Program-made: the position numbers and the translations under genes
Notes under the pieces: generated by a model
What the model was told of the DNA's origin: nothing
Databases searched by the model: none
The model's input: the letters and a program-made list of their open reading frames with translations, nothing else
NCBI GenBank assembly: GCA_016648135.1
Contig: JADDOH010010120.1
Span: 62,001 to 126,000 of the forward strand
DNA length: 64,000 nt
DNA from: Agrypnia vestita
Taxonomy: Eukaryota; Arthropoda; Insecta; Trichoptera; Phryganeidae
Reading direction: 5' to 3'
In this document: positions 35,266 to 46,862 of the stretch, one piece after another
Layout: each line of letters opens with the position of its first letter
Position numbering within the stretch: position 1 is the stretch's first letter

Positions 35266-35639
35266 AACCGTATCTCATCTTATTGAGGCTACTGTAGTAG
35301 AATCTGTTTATTGTGATCAATATGGAACCTGTTCTTTTGATTAAAATAACCAACTTATAGATAAAAAATAAGCAGAAGTTAAAAAATATTATCAAACAAA
35401 ATTTCATTAACTAACAACAAAATACAATAAGCAATTAAATAAAAAAATATATAAAGAAAATTAATTAATTAATACAATATATATGATGCGCAAAAAAAGA
35501 AAAAGTCAACAAACCTATCAGCAACCACACATATTACACAGTAAAACGTAAGCGGATGTTACAATAATAATTATCTCTATCTCAATCAACTGCATATTTC
35601 TCTTGAAAGAAAGCTATCACAGAATATATCTACAATATT

Positions 35640-35720
35640 TTTAAGGGAATAAATGAGGAAAGAATGATAAGAATGATATATGACGCAAGTATTGATGGCG
35701 TCAAAAAGAGAGTGCAAAAC
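35640..35720 (+). pseudogene. Short RTE LINE scrap
   Basis: Encodes EERMIRMIYDASIDGVKKR, colinear with the stretch near 1095-1130 (KMVRKIYNASVDGAK). Only about 80 bp remain. Confidence 0.5.
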
Positions 35721-36341
35721 TTGAATAACTATTTCTTTTTTAAATTAAATTTAAAATTATGTTTCATTAAAAATAAACATGGAGTTATACAAACTAAACA
35801 CAAAAAATGAGGTTTTTTAGAGGTATAAAATAAAACACATAATTGCCATGGTATTTATTAGCTTTATTGAGAAGGTCATTTTACGCCACTAGTGTTGAAA
35901 TATGATTACGATTTTCAAAATAAATTTGCACAATTCGCAAGCGTTATTCTGGCGTTAATCAGTTCATAGTGAAATGGCAGACAAATTGAGAAAAAATTGG
36001 AAAATTGTTGCTAATTCATAAAATAAACCTCTATTTACCGTTATTTAAAAACTAATGACAGAAATTTATCTTTCTATTTCCATCAATACAGCCAATACCA
36101 TACCCATTACCACGATTTTAAGGTTTTTCATTTAATTTTAAAATAATATACCTCTAGAAAACATCCTATACCAGAAGACAGTCCTGTTATGATCCTAGAA
36201 AATTAAGAGCTTGCTTGCAATGATATATGAGTATGTATGAGACGAGAGTTGTGCGTATGGCGAATAGAATCGTGTTGCACTCCATCCTCATAACAAAATT
36301 AAAATTTTTATAATTTTTATTAAAAGTAACAAAATTTATGA

Positions 36342-37155
36342 AGAAAACACATCATGCGTTTCCTCGTTTTTTTAATTATATTTTGAATGTATTGAACTAT
36401 GTTTTAACAAAAAGAAGCCGTTGGTGTTACCAAAGATATAGTGGTTTAAACCAAGTGAATTTGTGTTTAATTAAATTAACAAAGGATCGAAAGGAGAACC
36501 ATACTCTAAAATACGTGGCATGACAAAGCTGTAAACAATGTGCAGAAAATACATTATGCGTTTCCTCGTTTTTTTAATTATATTTTGAATGTATTGAACT
36601 GTTTTAACAAAAAGAAGCCGTTGGTGTTACCAAAGACATAGTGGTTTAAACCAAGTGAATTTGTGTTTAATTAAATTAACAAAGGATCGAATGGAGAACC
36701 ATACTCTAAAATACGTGGCATGACAAAGCTGTAAACAATTTGCAGAAAATACATTATGCGTTTCCTCGTTTTTTTAATTATATTTTGAATGTATTGAACT
36801 ATGTTTTAACAAAAAGAAGCCGTTGGTGTTACCAAAGACATAGTGGTTTAAACCAAGTGAATTTGTGTTTAATTAAATTAACAAAGGATCGAATGGAGAA
36901 CCATACTCTAAAATACGTGGCATGACAAAGCTGTAAACAATGTGCAGAAAATACATTATGCGTTTCCTCGTTTTTTTAATTATATTTTGAATGTATTGAA
37001 CTATGTTTTAACAAAAAGAAGCCGTTGGTGTTACCAAAGACATAGTGGTTTAAACCAAGTGAATTTGTGTTTAATTTAATTAACAAAGGATCGAAAGGAG
37101 AACCATACTCTAAAATACGTGGCATGACAAAGCTGTAAACAATGTGCAGAAAATC
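36342..37155 (+). repeat. 202-bp tandem repeat, four copies, upstream of transporter copy 2
   Basis: Four near-identical units (starts about 36342, 36544, 36744, 36946) with CATTATGCGTTTCCTCG, GAAGCCGTTGGTGTTACC, GTGGTTTAAACCAAGTG and GGCATGACAAAGCTGTAAAC. Unit 2 is 2 bp shorter (AACTGTTTT for AACTATGTTTT). Each unit holds a 61-codon open frame, which is a by-product of repetition. The array ends about 240 bp before the ATG of copy 2. Confidence 0.93.
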
Positions 37156-37352
37156 TCAAAGAACTTGCCAACATGTAATTTATCAGTCTTTATCAACTTC
37201 ACTTTGTAGTGTTTTTGTATTTTTTGCAATTTCCTTGACAATCCGGATTAAGTTACTAGCTGTTATCGAGTGCACTTAATGATAATAAGAAGCCTTATCA
37301 ATTTATTATATTAACTAATAAAATAACATTATTAAAGATAAGTTGTTCTTAG

Positions 37353-37391
37353 TCAGTTGACCCAAGGTTGACTCTACAAGAGAGTCGTAAA
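37353..37391 (+). promoter_or_regulatory. Possible initiator and 39-nt leader, copy 2
   Basis: TCAGTT lies 39 nt before the ATG of copy 2, the same spacing as TCAGTC in copy 1. The start context is GTAAAATGG. A 202-bp tandem repeat ends about 200 bp upstream of this site. Confidence 0.35.
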
Positions 37392-40300
37392 ATGGTGACC
37401 ACTGTAACTACCCTGGAAACTTCCAGGGATCGCCCGCCAAACAAATTGTATCCACAAATAATTTCTGCTTTAAGTTGTAAGTAAAATCTTCCATATATTC
37501 GTTTTTTTCTCGCTCTTATACCAGGCATTTGAGGTCACCGCAGGAAATCGATCCATTGAGGACTCATTGCCTTTTCACTTCATCGATAGTTTTTCATCTT
37601 CACCGATAGCCATACATCTTCACAGATTGTTTTTCAGTCGTAAAAGCCAAGTTTTTTTGCATCTTTCTGCGTCATTGGTCCTTAGAGTTGTTGATGCATT
37701 GCCATATGTAATTTTTTTGACCGAGTTTATACGATCTTTGATGTTCATGTGATGCGAATTAAACTGTTTTTGAGATAACTCTTAAGATTTTTAAATAGCA
37801 ATAACTCTTGTAATTTTCTCATCACCTTTTGGAAACAATAGAATTATTTTGACATTAACAATGGTTTAGAAATTTTACAAACAAATAACATAGAATCACA
37901 CTTTGATAAATTTGAAATTTAAAATGTGTTTATAACAATTTTAGTATTTTAAATTCCTTAATCCTTTTTGCAAAGAATTAACTTTTCAATTTGTTTTTAA
38001 AATAAGTTTCTACTTAGTTATTCATATATATGTGTATTTTTTTTTTGTTATTGTCTTTACTTATAATTTTAATTTTTTGTATACGCTATATACTGATTAA
38101 GGGACCATTGGCTCTGAAATATGACGATAATCCAATAAGTAGTGGTTTTTTACAATTTGATATATTTTTATTAATGTAAATCATTTTTAATCACTGTCAA
38201 CTTTTTGTGTATTTTTTATTTATTTACAAAATTAAAATATAAACGTATATTTGGTTATTCCACTAACCATAGCAGGTTTTAAATGGGTTTCTCCATACAG
38301 TTTAAAACATAAAACTAACAACATAGAAAAAAAATATATACATATATTGATCCAGCGCAAATACACATCTATTAAAACATAAAAGACAGTTCACTATTTT
38401 TTACAATAAACTCCATGCAAGACACCTTCATCTTCGCATACAATCGTTGGTATTTTTATCTGCAGTGTGCTCTCCTCATAGTAATTATTAATCTTGGTAT
38501 TTATTATAGGTATTCGATGGTCGTCCCCATTATACTACCTTTGTATTAGCCTGCATTTTTATAATTTGTTACTATTCATTACTTTTGTTTCCGAAAAAAT
38601 ATCTTTTCCTTATTTTTTGATAAATTTTAATTTCTTTTTAGGTAAAATTTAGAGACACTTAATTTTACGCTTTTGTAGACTTGTACATTTTAAATGTATT
38701 TCCCTGTAGTAAAATACCATGCAAATTGAGGGATTCTATCACAGCTTCTTACCTTTAGAGATTTAACAGTTTCTAATGGGACAATATTTTAATGACAATA
38801 ATATTTTTGAGACTACTTCCCTCGAATGGATGAGGATACCTGTACAATTACTTGATTTGTTCAATTTATTTTGCATGACGGTGAATGTTTTGTGGTTGCG
38901 GCTTGTTTGCATAGTCCCCCAGTAAGCCGAATGAGTTCTCATTTATTGTAGAATTGTATTTTGCGATTGAGTTTGGTCTCTTTTGACTACTTATTCTTTA
39001 TTATTATTTACTTGACTACTTATTCTATGTATTGTATTATTAATTAAGATTTTTGATATATTAGATAAACAATATATTACCTTTCTCATTGTCTAATAAA
39101 TTAGATTACCTACCTATATGATTGTAAGTAGTTATACCTCACCACACACAAGAATCGTAATTCTTTTTGGTGAGGTATATACATACAGAAAAAAATGAAT
39201 TGTAAATATTTTCAAGGTATCTTTGTAATAAAATATTTTATATATTATTAATTTAATAAATTTAAAAAAATATATTGACCTGAGTTTATTACAATTTGTT
39301 TTTATATGTGGTTGCTAATTTTAGTCTCGTTTATCGCGAGTCCCAAACATTTTTCCCTTCTACCTGATTAGATGTCATTAAATCTGCAGTCTTTATAATT
39401 GTTATCTGAGCATTTATATTATTGCGGTCTTAGCTTGACATGTGATTTTTTGATATGCGGACATGAGAATGGATTTATTTAATTTTATTATCATTAATCA
39501 CTTGTTGCCATGCGACCCCTTTAACACGTTGTTTTAGTCCCCTTGCAGATACTGCACTATTTGGTTGTTTAATGTATCTTCTTATCCCTGGCTTCATCCT
39601 CGTCCTCATCATCGTCGGCTGTTGGAGTCAGCTCTCCTTGTCCTTAGGCTATACGTTTTTCTGTCCTGGATAACGTCACCCGATCCGTCCCTCAGCATCT
39701 GACCATCATTGTGTACCAGCCATGAATTTTTTGATCTTCCTCTGGATGTAATTTGGGAAAGATCCATGAAGATCGCCCGGTTAACTGTGATAGGGTGCTC
39801 TGCGTCATTTTTTAAACCAGGCGATCTCGATGGACCTTCCTCGAGTTACATCCAGGGGAAGACCACCTTGGTGGTTGTATACTCTATCTAGCAAATATAT
39901 TGTCTTAACTGTAAATGGTTACGGATGTTTTATACGAACCGTAAGTTTTTCCGAGAAACGATTCTCGACGTTTCATTGAAGTCGTATTCAACGTCATCAG
40001 GAGAACGACCTGTACTCGCGGAGGTATAGGGCGGACTGACTAACGTTTTGTATATTGTTTATTTTTCTTATATTTTTTTTAAATTTCACTCAAATGTACG
40101 AGTATATATCGCACATTATTTTAGCTCCCTCTTAAAAGTTATTATCTTTGTTTCATCCCTAATATCCCCCGATAGTTTACCTTAAAACTTCATTCCACTG
40201 TGTACAACTGAATTTTACAAACGTGTTTTCTTTCTAAAAAGGCAGCCTTATTTCATGTTATTTTCTTGTTTTTATGTTCATGTTGTTTTTTTTAATTATT

Positions 40301-42077
40301 TTATTTTTCTTGTGAGTTCAAAAGTGTTGCATATTAATACTTTAATATAAAAACAAAAGTATGTACCTTTATCTTATTGTCACGGAATGGTGATTGTGGC
40401 AAATGAAACACTTAAAAATTAATTTAATCTTAGTTACTCACCAAGTCACCGGGCATCGATTTAAAGAGCCATGCTCTTTAATTCACAATATCTCTTACTA
40501 ATGAATCGTCTATAGATCACTTGAAACACGTCTTAAATTATTCGCATGTCTACGGTCGCACTTATTTCCAAACGCTCCTAAGATACTCTTACAATACAAC
40601 TTACTTTAAGTATTCTTCTGTAGATCCACATCTCAAATGTTTCAAGTCGCCTAGTCGATTCTTCGTTAAACGTCTATGCTTCCATTCCAATCAAAATGTC
40701 TAATTATCATTTGTTATTTCAGGTTTTTTTGGACAGTTTTCGATCGGTCTTACCTTCGGATGGCTCTCTCCGGCAATGAACAAACTTCTGCAGCAAGACT
40801 CTCCTATACCCATATCGTTCTCTCAAATATCAAACGTCGCCTCTATCACGGTCATCGGTGGAATAATCGGACCTCTCTTGTACGCGATGAAGGTTGATAA
40901 GCTCGGAAGAAGGTGGATGGCTTTCATAGGCTCCACATTCTTCATAGCTTCGTGGATCATCCTGATGTTCTCTACTAAAGTGTACCACTTATACCTCGCC
41001 AGGGTTCTCGTTGGATTCGGTATTGGCTACACCATGAGCCTCCTTCCTACTTACATCGGTGAAATGACGGAAACTCGCTTACGGAGCAAGTTTGGAGTTT
41101 TGGCAGGGTTTATGGTAGCTCTGGGAACCCTTTTTGAATATGCAGTAGGCCCGTATGTTGATTATTACCAGCTCAGCTATGTCAATATCGTGTTTCCTGT
41201 TCTCATGCTTGTCAACTTTTTTTGGATGGTCGAATCTCCGTACTTCTTACTGAGACAGGGAAGAGAAGAAGAAGCTATTAAAGCAGTCATGAAATTGAGA
41301 GGACAGACAGATCCGATACACGTAAAAGATGAAGTGAAGACGATGAAGATCTTTGTGGAAAACAGCCCTAAACGACCATTTAAGGAATTGTTGAAAGAAG
41401 TCATGTTACCCAGCAACAAAAAATCAGTAATAATTCTGACATTGTTGATGATCGGAAACCAGTTTTCTGGGAGTTCTACGGTCAAAGTGTACTTCTATCT
41501 TATCGTGATGGAAACAGAGACTAAACTCGATCTAGAAGCGACCGTTTTAGTAATAGAGCTGTTGGGTTTGTGTGTTTCGATATCTGCCGTATTCTTCATC
41601 GAAAGGTTTGGAAGGCGACCGTTGTTTTTAATATCCTGCACGGGGTGCGCGTTCAGTACATTCCTGACAGGGTTGTACTTCATGCTGAAGAGTGCGGAGC
41701 TGATTGGAACTGGAACAGCGTGGGTGGCGCTCGTCGGGCTGCTGGGAATACAGTGCTTCAGCAGTGTGGGTTCTTCTGTCCCGACGATAATCGCCAGTGA
41801 GATGAGTACGGCCAGTGTTCGGTCTTGGTTTGGTGGGTACAAGGCCATCACGCTCTCCGTTTTCACCTCCATAAGCGCGAAGGTTTTTCAAGCTATTTAC
41901 GGGGGTTTAGATGGACAGTACGCATTTTGGTTTTTAACTATTGTCATTATCATCACTGGCACGACCATTTACTTTATTTTACCTGAGACTAAGGGAAAGA
42001 ATTTGCAAGAAATTCAAGATATCCTGACGGGAAATGTAATTAGCAAGAGTCCAGGAGACGCTGAGCGCTGTTCCTAG
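37392..42077 (+). CDS. MFS sugar transporter, Tret1-like, copy 2 (two exons)
   Basis: Exons 37392-37476 and 40723-42077 are joined in phase 1 (T|GT = Cys29), giving 479 residues. The intron falls at the same codon position as in its neighbours. Exon 1 encodes 28 residues with DRPPNK near 13-18; exon 2 opens FFGQFSIGLTFGW (TM1). Sugar-porter marks follow in order: D-x-L-GRR, a TM4-5 loop GEMTETRLRS, ESP, LRGQ, ERFGRRP, a TM10 segment ending SEMSTASVRSWFG, and PETKGK. Oddity: the TM7 pair QQ, which contacts sugar in this family, is NQ here (GNQFSGSSTVKVYF). An AATAAA signal lies at 42315-42320, about 240 bp past the stop. It is the most divergent of the three copies, so it may differ in substrate; the reading frame is intact, so it is not a pseudogene on this evidence. 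Confidence 0.9.
37770..38175 (+). pseudogene. Penelope-like element 3' remnant in copy 2 intron
   Basis: Carries AGCAATAACTCTTGTAATTT and TTCTCATCACCTTTTGG, aligned with the end of the endonuclease frame of 29341-29560, followed by TGATTAAGGGACCATTGGCT and CTGAAATATGACGATAAT, the shared 3' end. Coding capacity is lost. Confidence 0.55.
38815..39290 (+). repeat. Interspersed repeat, copy in copy 2 intron
   Basis: CTTCCCTCGAATGGATGAGG, TTTGCATGACGGTGAATG, GAGTTTGGTCTCTTTTGA and CTCACCACACACAAGAATC...GGTGAGGTATATACATAC match 45330-45740 over nearly 400 bp. Partial relatives are at 27775-27960 and 44825-44965. Class unknown. Confidence 0.65.
39720..39890. repeat. Imperfect palindrome, about 60-bp arms
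   Basis: GATCTTCCTCTGGATGTAAT...GATCGCCCGGTT (39729-39783) pairs with AAACCAGGCGATCTCGATGG...TTACATCCAGGGGAAGAC (39823-39875). Lies in the copy 2 intron. Confidence 0.5.
39925..40040 (-). repeat. Possible Penelope-like terminal fragment
   Basis: The minus strand reads TTCTCCTGATGACGTTGAATACG, then GAAACGTCGAGAATCG, of the CTGATGA...CGAAACGTCG style seen at Penelope-like 3' ends. No coding part is present. Confidence 0.35.
40378..40640 (+). repeat. TGTCACGGAAT repeat (possible LTR), copy in copy 2 intron
   Basis: Starts TGTCACGGAATGGTGATTGTGG and shares a colinear skeleton (AAACACTT, AATTAATTTAATC, GATTTAA-GAGC, CTTTAATTCACA) with 47442-47625. It ends near 80-100 bp before exon 2 of transporter copy 2. 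Type is uncertain; the TGT start suggests an LTR. Confidence 0.45.
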
Positions 42078-42314
42078 AAAAATTAAGAAAAAGTGGAATC
42101 TCATCGAATTACGATATACTAGCATTTAAGTAATCATCTGTTGCCCTGCGAGAGGCTGTGCTACCTTCTACGCGGCCATTGGTGTCTGCAATTGTCTATC
42201 AGCTATTCTTTGTATGCTATATATTTTGTGTTTACATAATCGTACATCATTTTACAATTGTTTTATGTCTACTTTATTTAAGTATGTATGTCGTTTATGT
42301 TTTTATTTTTAAGA

Positions 42315-42320
42315 AATAAA
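42315..42320 (+). terminator. Polyadenylation signal AATAAA of transporter copy 2
   Basis: A canonical AATAAA lies about 240 bp after the copy 2 stop codon, the first such signal downstream. Confidence 0.5.
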
Positions 42321-42384
42321 GAAGTGAACTGTCGGGACAATGGGAGCACATTTATCCAGCTCTGGGTTATACGGTTGCCTTTAT

Positions 42385-42740
42385 CATTAAAAAATGCCAA
42401 CCTGGCGGCGAATGGGTAGGACCGGTGTGGGAGTTTTTGCTCCTGTCGGCTTTATAAAACGGTTCTGGGTAAACAGTGGGTCCGCTCACATTATACTGGT
42501 CGATATCTTTATTTTTTAAAAGGATGCATAAAAAATATTTTTAAAAAATACAACATAAAAATATCATCCAGCGGTGGGGACAGTGAATGGTTTTATTTTT
42601 GCGGTCACACCACCTGGCAATGGTCAGGGTAGCGCGGTCTTGCATGTTAGTTGAAAAAATGTCAACCTGGAGACGATTGAGAAGGACTGATATGGAAGCT
42701 TTTGTTCTTTGAACGGATCTTGGTAACCGGTGGGTACCAT
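42385..42740 (-). repeat. Duplicated unknown segment after transporter copy 2
   Basis: AATGCCAACCTGGCGGCGAATGGGTAGGAC...GTGGG (42396-42483) is repeated in diverged form as AATGTCAACCTGGAGACGATTGAGAAGGAC...GTGGG (42658-42736). A minus-strand 72-residue frame in the second part has no recognised domain. Probably a decayed mobile element. Confidence 0.45.
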
Positions 42741-42899
42741 AATGCCTGCTGCTTTTCATACGATTTCACAATTTTTCCAAACTAACAATGGAAATATTTC
42801 GCACTTTATGCACCGTCCTTAGAGCAATTATAGTTTGTTTTTGAAGTTATCATAATATAGATGCGTTCGAGTTTGGCATATTTCATACCATAGGTACAT

Positions 42900-43095
42900 T
42901 CTGTCTGCTATAATACAGTAAACTACTAGTGTAGCAGGCAGGGCGTCAAATCAATTTAGTGTTTACTTGCTGCCAAGACTCTCAGCAACAATGAAAAAAG
43001 CTTAATTTAATTTTGTAAACACTATAAAATTGTAAACATTTGTAACATTGAATAAACATTGAATATATTGAACATTGAATATACATTGAATATTC
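42900..43095 (+). repeat. LINE-like 3' end with ATTGAATA tail
   Basis: CAGGCAGGGCGTCAAATCAATTTAGTGTTTACTTGCTGCCAAGAC, then repeated ATTGAATA/ACATTGAAT units. An inverted partner lies at 53225-53415. Confidence 0.5.
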
Positions 43096-43829
43096 TAACC
43101 TAAAAATTAAATTTCAAAATATGCTCGCACGCAGCATAAATCATACTTAACATAATAACACATTAAATAATATCAATAAGTATTTTAAAATAATCTGTAT
43201 ACCTTGCGCATTATTTTCAAAAGTCATACGAGTTTGCGGTGTCCGATGTCTGCAATGCCTTTAGAAAAGTGATTTTTCCGGTGCCTTCTTATCCGGGCGG
43301 TCTGGTCTGACAGAGCTTCAAACGGATTACCGAAGTACCTATCGCCAACATAACTTCACAATTCTCATGTTTAGTGAAATTACATGAAATAAGTACTAAT
43401 GCTGTATTTAAATCTTATAGAAAATTAGATTATTTCATATTCATTTATTAATTTCTTCACCCACAACGTCCTGATGTAAAATTATGAAAAAATTGTCATT
43501 GTCGCGTTGGACTCGTATATATATTTTGACGTTTGACCGATAACCGTCATGTCTCGCTTCACATTGTCGCGTTTTCTCCCTCTCTCTCATGTAGAAACTG
43601 AAATAAACAAACACCGACGTGTCGGTAATTTTTTTTTATTCTCGTATATTAAGTGTTGGGATAGCAATGTTGATATTTTTCTATCAGTTTGAAAATGATT
43701 ATGATGATGATGATCTGGCAAATGTTGAAAATTTCGCAATCGATAACTACCTTAAATCATTGAAAATAAATAAAAAAATATGTTCATAAGAAATCATATA
43801 TACATTAAAAATAATAAAATAATAGTATT

Positions 43830-44035
43830 GAGAGGGTTGACGGCATCAGAAAGACGTGGCATGACCAGATTAACCAAATACTGGAAGATGGTCTTGTCTC
43901 AACGATTGTCGAGCTTGTGTGCGAAGATGCATGCGTGTGGATGACGCGAGACATCCAATAATAAGACAGAAGAGTGTGGCGCTCTATCCTGGCTGCCACC
44001 TTGCAGGAAAACGGCGTGATGGTAAGTTAGTAGGT
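43830..44035 (+). pseudogene. RTE-type LINE 3' fragment
   Basis: Matches 1120-1330 at the DNA level (GTTGACGG..., ACCAGATTAACCA, TGTGGCGCTCTATC) and ends with the same AACGGCGTGATGGTAAGTTAG terminus, so it is a 5'-truncated copy of the same LINE family. Confidence 0.68.
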
Positions 44036-44104
44036 AAGCTTAATATAATAATAACTCATATAATCCACATTAAAAATTTAGAGGTATCATTACCAAATGC
44101 GAAA

Positions 44105-44325
44105 TCTATGTATACTATGTTCATGGGATGGACCATAGATGTCTCTAGAATAGTCCATTTAAATATTTGAAAGAATACTGATTTAAAACATATATATACA
44201 AACTCTCAAAAAATTTATAGTGTGTGGATGTTTTAACGGTGGAATCGGTCAACGTACATTGTGTGAAGTGAACACTTAGGCCTGCTCATACAGGTCGTAA
44301 GTCCTGGACCACTCTTAAATTACAT
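44105..44325 (-). repeat. Foldback-family copy, minus strand
   Basis: On the minus strand: GTCCAGGACTTACGACCTGT, AGTGTTCACTTCACACAATG and AACATCCACACACTATAA, colinear with 19490-19585. It ends with CTATTCTAGAGACATCTATGG, the likely opposite terminus. Confidence 0.55.
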
Positions 44326-44604
44326 TCTCCACTCTGGTTATACAATCAGCTAAAAATACGTATATTTCAAGTTCTTGTATTGCATAGGAAAATGTGAGCG
44401 ATAAGGCCAGACACTTTGCATTCAGATATGAAGACCATCATTAAAAGAAGTCGCATTTGTGGAGATGACAATTATAGTGGATGCACACAAGACATTATTC
44501 AACTAAAAAGAAGATCTCCATGACGTAAAACATCACATTAAAGATAAATTATAATAATTATAAGAATACAAAAGATTTATTTAATTTTTAAATGGTATGG
44601 TGAT

Positions 44605-44815
44605 CTGTATCTGATTCTTCTGTTGTAGTTTCCTGGGATATCCTGCCGTGTATATGTGCCCTCTCTGACCGACGTTTCGGATCCCATTGCAGGGTCCACC
44701 ATGGACCTTGCAATAGGATCCAAAACGACCAGATAGTTCACATATACGAGGCAGAATATCCCAGAAAACTACACGCAGAAGATTCTGAACGGCCGTGGAA
44801 ACTTTAGAATGTGTA
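44605..44815. repeat. Palindromic repeat, second copy
   Basis: TTTCCTGGGATATCCTGCCGTGTATATG pairs with CATATACGAGGCAGAATATCCCAGAAAA. It includes CCGACGTTTCGGATCCCATT and ends GAAGATTCTGAACGGCCGTGG, like 32835-33015. Confidence 0.6.
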
Positions 44816-44824
44816 TTTGATGTA

Positions 44825-44965
44825 TCTCCCTCACACACACAAGAGTCATAATTTTTTTTTGGTGAGGTATATATCTACAAAAAAATTAATTGTTAACATT
44901 TTATATGTATCATTTTAATAAAATATTTCATATATTATTAATTAAATAAATAAAAAATAATAAAA
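44825..44965 (+). repeat. Interspersed repeat, 3' end only
   Basis: CTCACACACACAAGAGTCAT, GGTGAGGTATATATCTAC and the ATTTCATATATTATTAATTAAAT end match the last 150 bp of the 38815-39290 repeat. Confidence 0.5.
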
Positions 44966-45059
44966 TACTTATTTTAAGAGAGGTTTTTCTATATGTAAAA
45001 AAGATTACAAGGATACAGAATTTTTTATGTTATCCTAATGTTTATCAAAGATTATAAAG

Positions 45060-45745
45060 ATACAGAACGGGCGGTGTCGTCTGAGTGGAATGCTTGATTT
45101 TCAATGTTGATTTTGTTGAGGTGTGTCGTTTACGTGAGTGACAAATGGTAGAGTTCTGGGGACCATACCTTGGGGGAATCAAATTCACCTATTGGTGGAT
45201 TACTTGCAGATTCATTTGATCTGACTGTCTGGGGTATTTTCGGTGAGTGATTTTTTAACCGTTTGGGGCCGTTTGGTCAATCCCGTTCTCTTTTGGTTCT
45301 GATACGACTTGTTCGTGGGAGATACTGTTGAGTACTTCCCTCGAATCGATGAAGATACCTGTACAATTACTTGATTTGTTCAATTATTTTGCATGACGGT
45401 CAATGTTTTGCGATTGCGGCTTGTGTGCATATTCCCCTAGTGAAGCCGAATGGGTTCTCATTTATTGTGGAATTGTCTTTTGTGATTGAGTTTGGTCTCT
45501 TTTGATTATTTATTCCATATTATTATTTACTTGACTGCTTATTCTATGTATTGTATTATTAATTACCTTTCTCATTGTCTTATAAATTACCTACCTATAT
45601 GATTGTAAGTGGTTATCCCTCACCACACACAAGAATCTTAATTCTTTTTGGTGAGGTATATACATACAAAAAAATGAATTGTAAATATTTTCAAGGTATC
45701 TTTATAATAGAATATTATATATATAATTAATTAAATAATTTTTTT
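45060..45745 (+). repeat. Interspersed repeat, longest copy
   Basis: The same family as 38815-39290, with about 270 bp more at the left (45060-45330). The minus strand has short frames, but no recognised domain. Its TCACCACACACAAGAATCTT block recurs at 27790, 39140 and 44830. Confidence 0.6.
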
Positions 45746-46064
45746 TAAATATATATATATATTTTAATTCTTTACGGTATATAAAGTATAATTGCAAAAA
45801 AATCTACATACATACCTGTTCCCGACACGAATCGCCGGGTATCTAGGGATGACAAATTACGAGAATAGGGAAAAGATGCCAGGATGGGGATGTGGAGAGG
45901 TAACACGAAATAACTGTGGACTGTATTTTACGGGGCGTGAAAATAAGATAAATGAACACGAATTAAATAGTCGAACTCACTACTCACTACTCACTTTCAT
46001 ATACTATATAGCTAAATGATAAATTAACATAAATACATATGTATGTGTGTATATATCCGCATAA

Positions 46065-46091
46065 ACACACACACACACACACACACACATA
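46065..46091 (+). repeat. (AC)n microsatellite
   Basis: About 13 CA dinucleotides in a row, between transporters 2 and 3. Confidence 0.9.
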
Positions 46092-46499
46092 TAAATAAAA
46101 CTTTATTCCAGTATGTGGAGAGGTTTTTGCAGTCCCAAACATTTCATATAAGAATACATAATATATTAAATTATCATACATGCGATATATAAAAATTCAT
46201 GATGATTTAAATATATAAATATAAATTATCACATACAGGTACATAATAGGTAAGATATAACAATAAATAAGGTGTATAACAAGAATTATTCAAATAAACA
46301 GGGCATACAAAGTAAGAAAGACATGGTGCGAAGCGAAAGAGTAAATATTACAGCAACAATTATACACACTGACATACGCTGTCATTTTCATGATAACAAC
46401 ATCGTTATGATATCCAAAGGTAAAATAGACGAGACGTTAATTAATTAGAATACAAACAATAAAATTCCATATTATCTTAATGAATTTCTAAATGGCACC

Positions 46500-46862
46500 A
46501 GATATTATTATTTTATTATTATTATTATTGACAATTAGCAGGCAGCTTAAGCTGATAGGCCCATATCACTGTCTCTCATTTGAATATCCAGCCTATTCTT
46601 AAACTGATTGACACTGGCTGCAGACACAACACCCTCGGGCAAACTGTTCCACATATTGACCACTCTATTGCTTAATGCATGCTTTCTTGGGTTACACGAG
46701 AACCGAGACTTGTTCAACTTCAGGTGATGTCCTCGAAGGCCCACATTAGTGTTAAATGCAAACATATCTGTCATATTAGGAATATTGTAGTAGCCCGATA
46801 GAATCTTGAATGTCTCGATGAGGTCACCTCTTGCTCGTCGCTCCTGAAGAGCGGGCTCTATT
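46500..46862 (-). pseudogene. CR1/L2-like LINE 3' end, second copy
   Basis: The minus strand carries the same C-terminal frame as 3195-3635 with only a few changes (RGHH for RGHR, EGVV for EGAV) and the same (AAT)n tail, seen here as ATT repeats at about 46505-46530. Homology begins at CTCTTCAGGAGCG, so this copy is truncated further at its 5' end. The similarity points to recent retrotransposition. Confidence 0.78.

Noticed and set aside
36338..36925. 61-codon frames repeated in the 202-bp array
   Set aside because: They recur because the DNA unit recurs; no known domain, no start context shared with genes, and the shorter unit breaks the frame.
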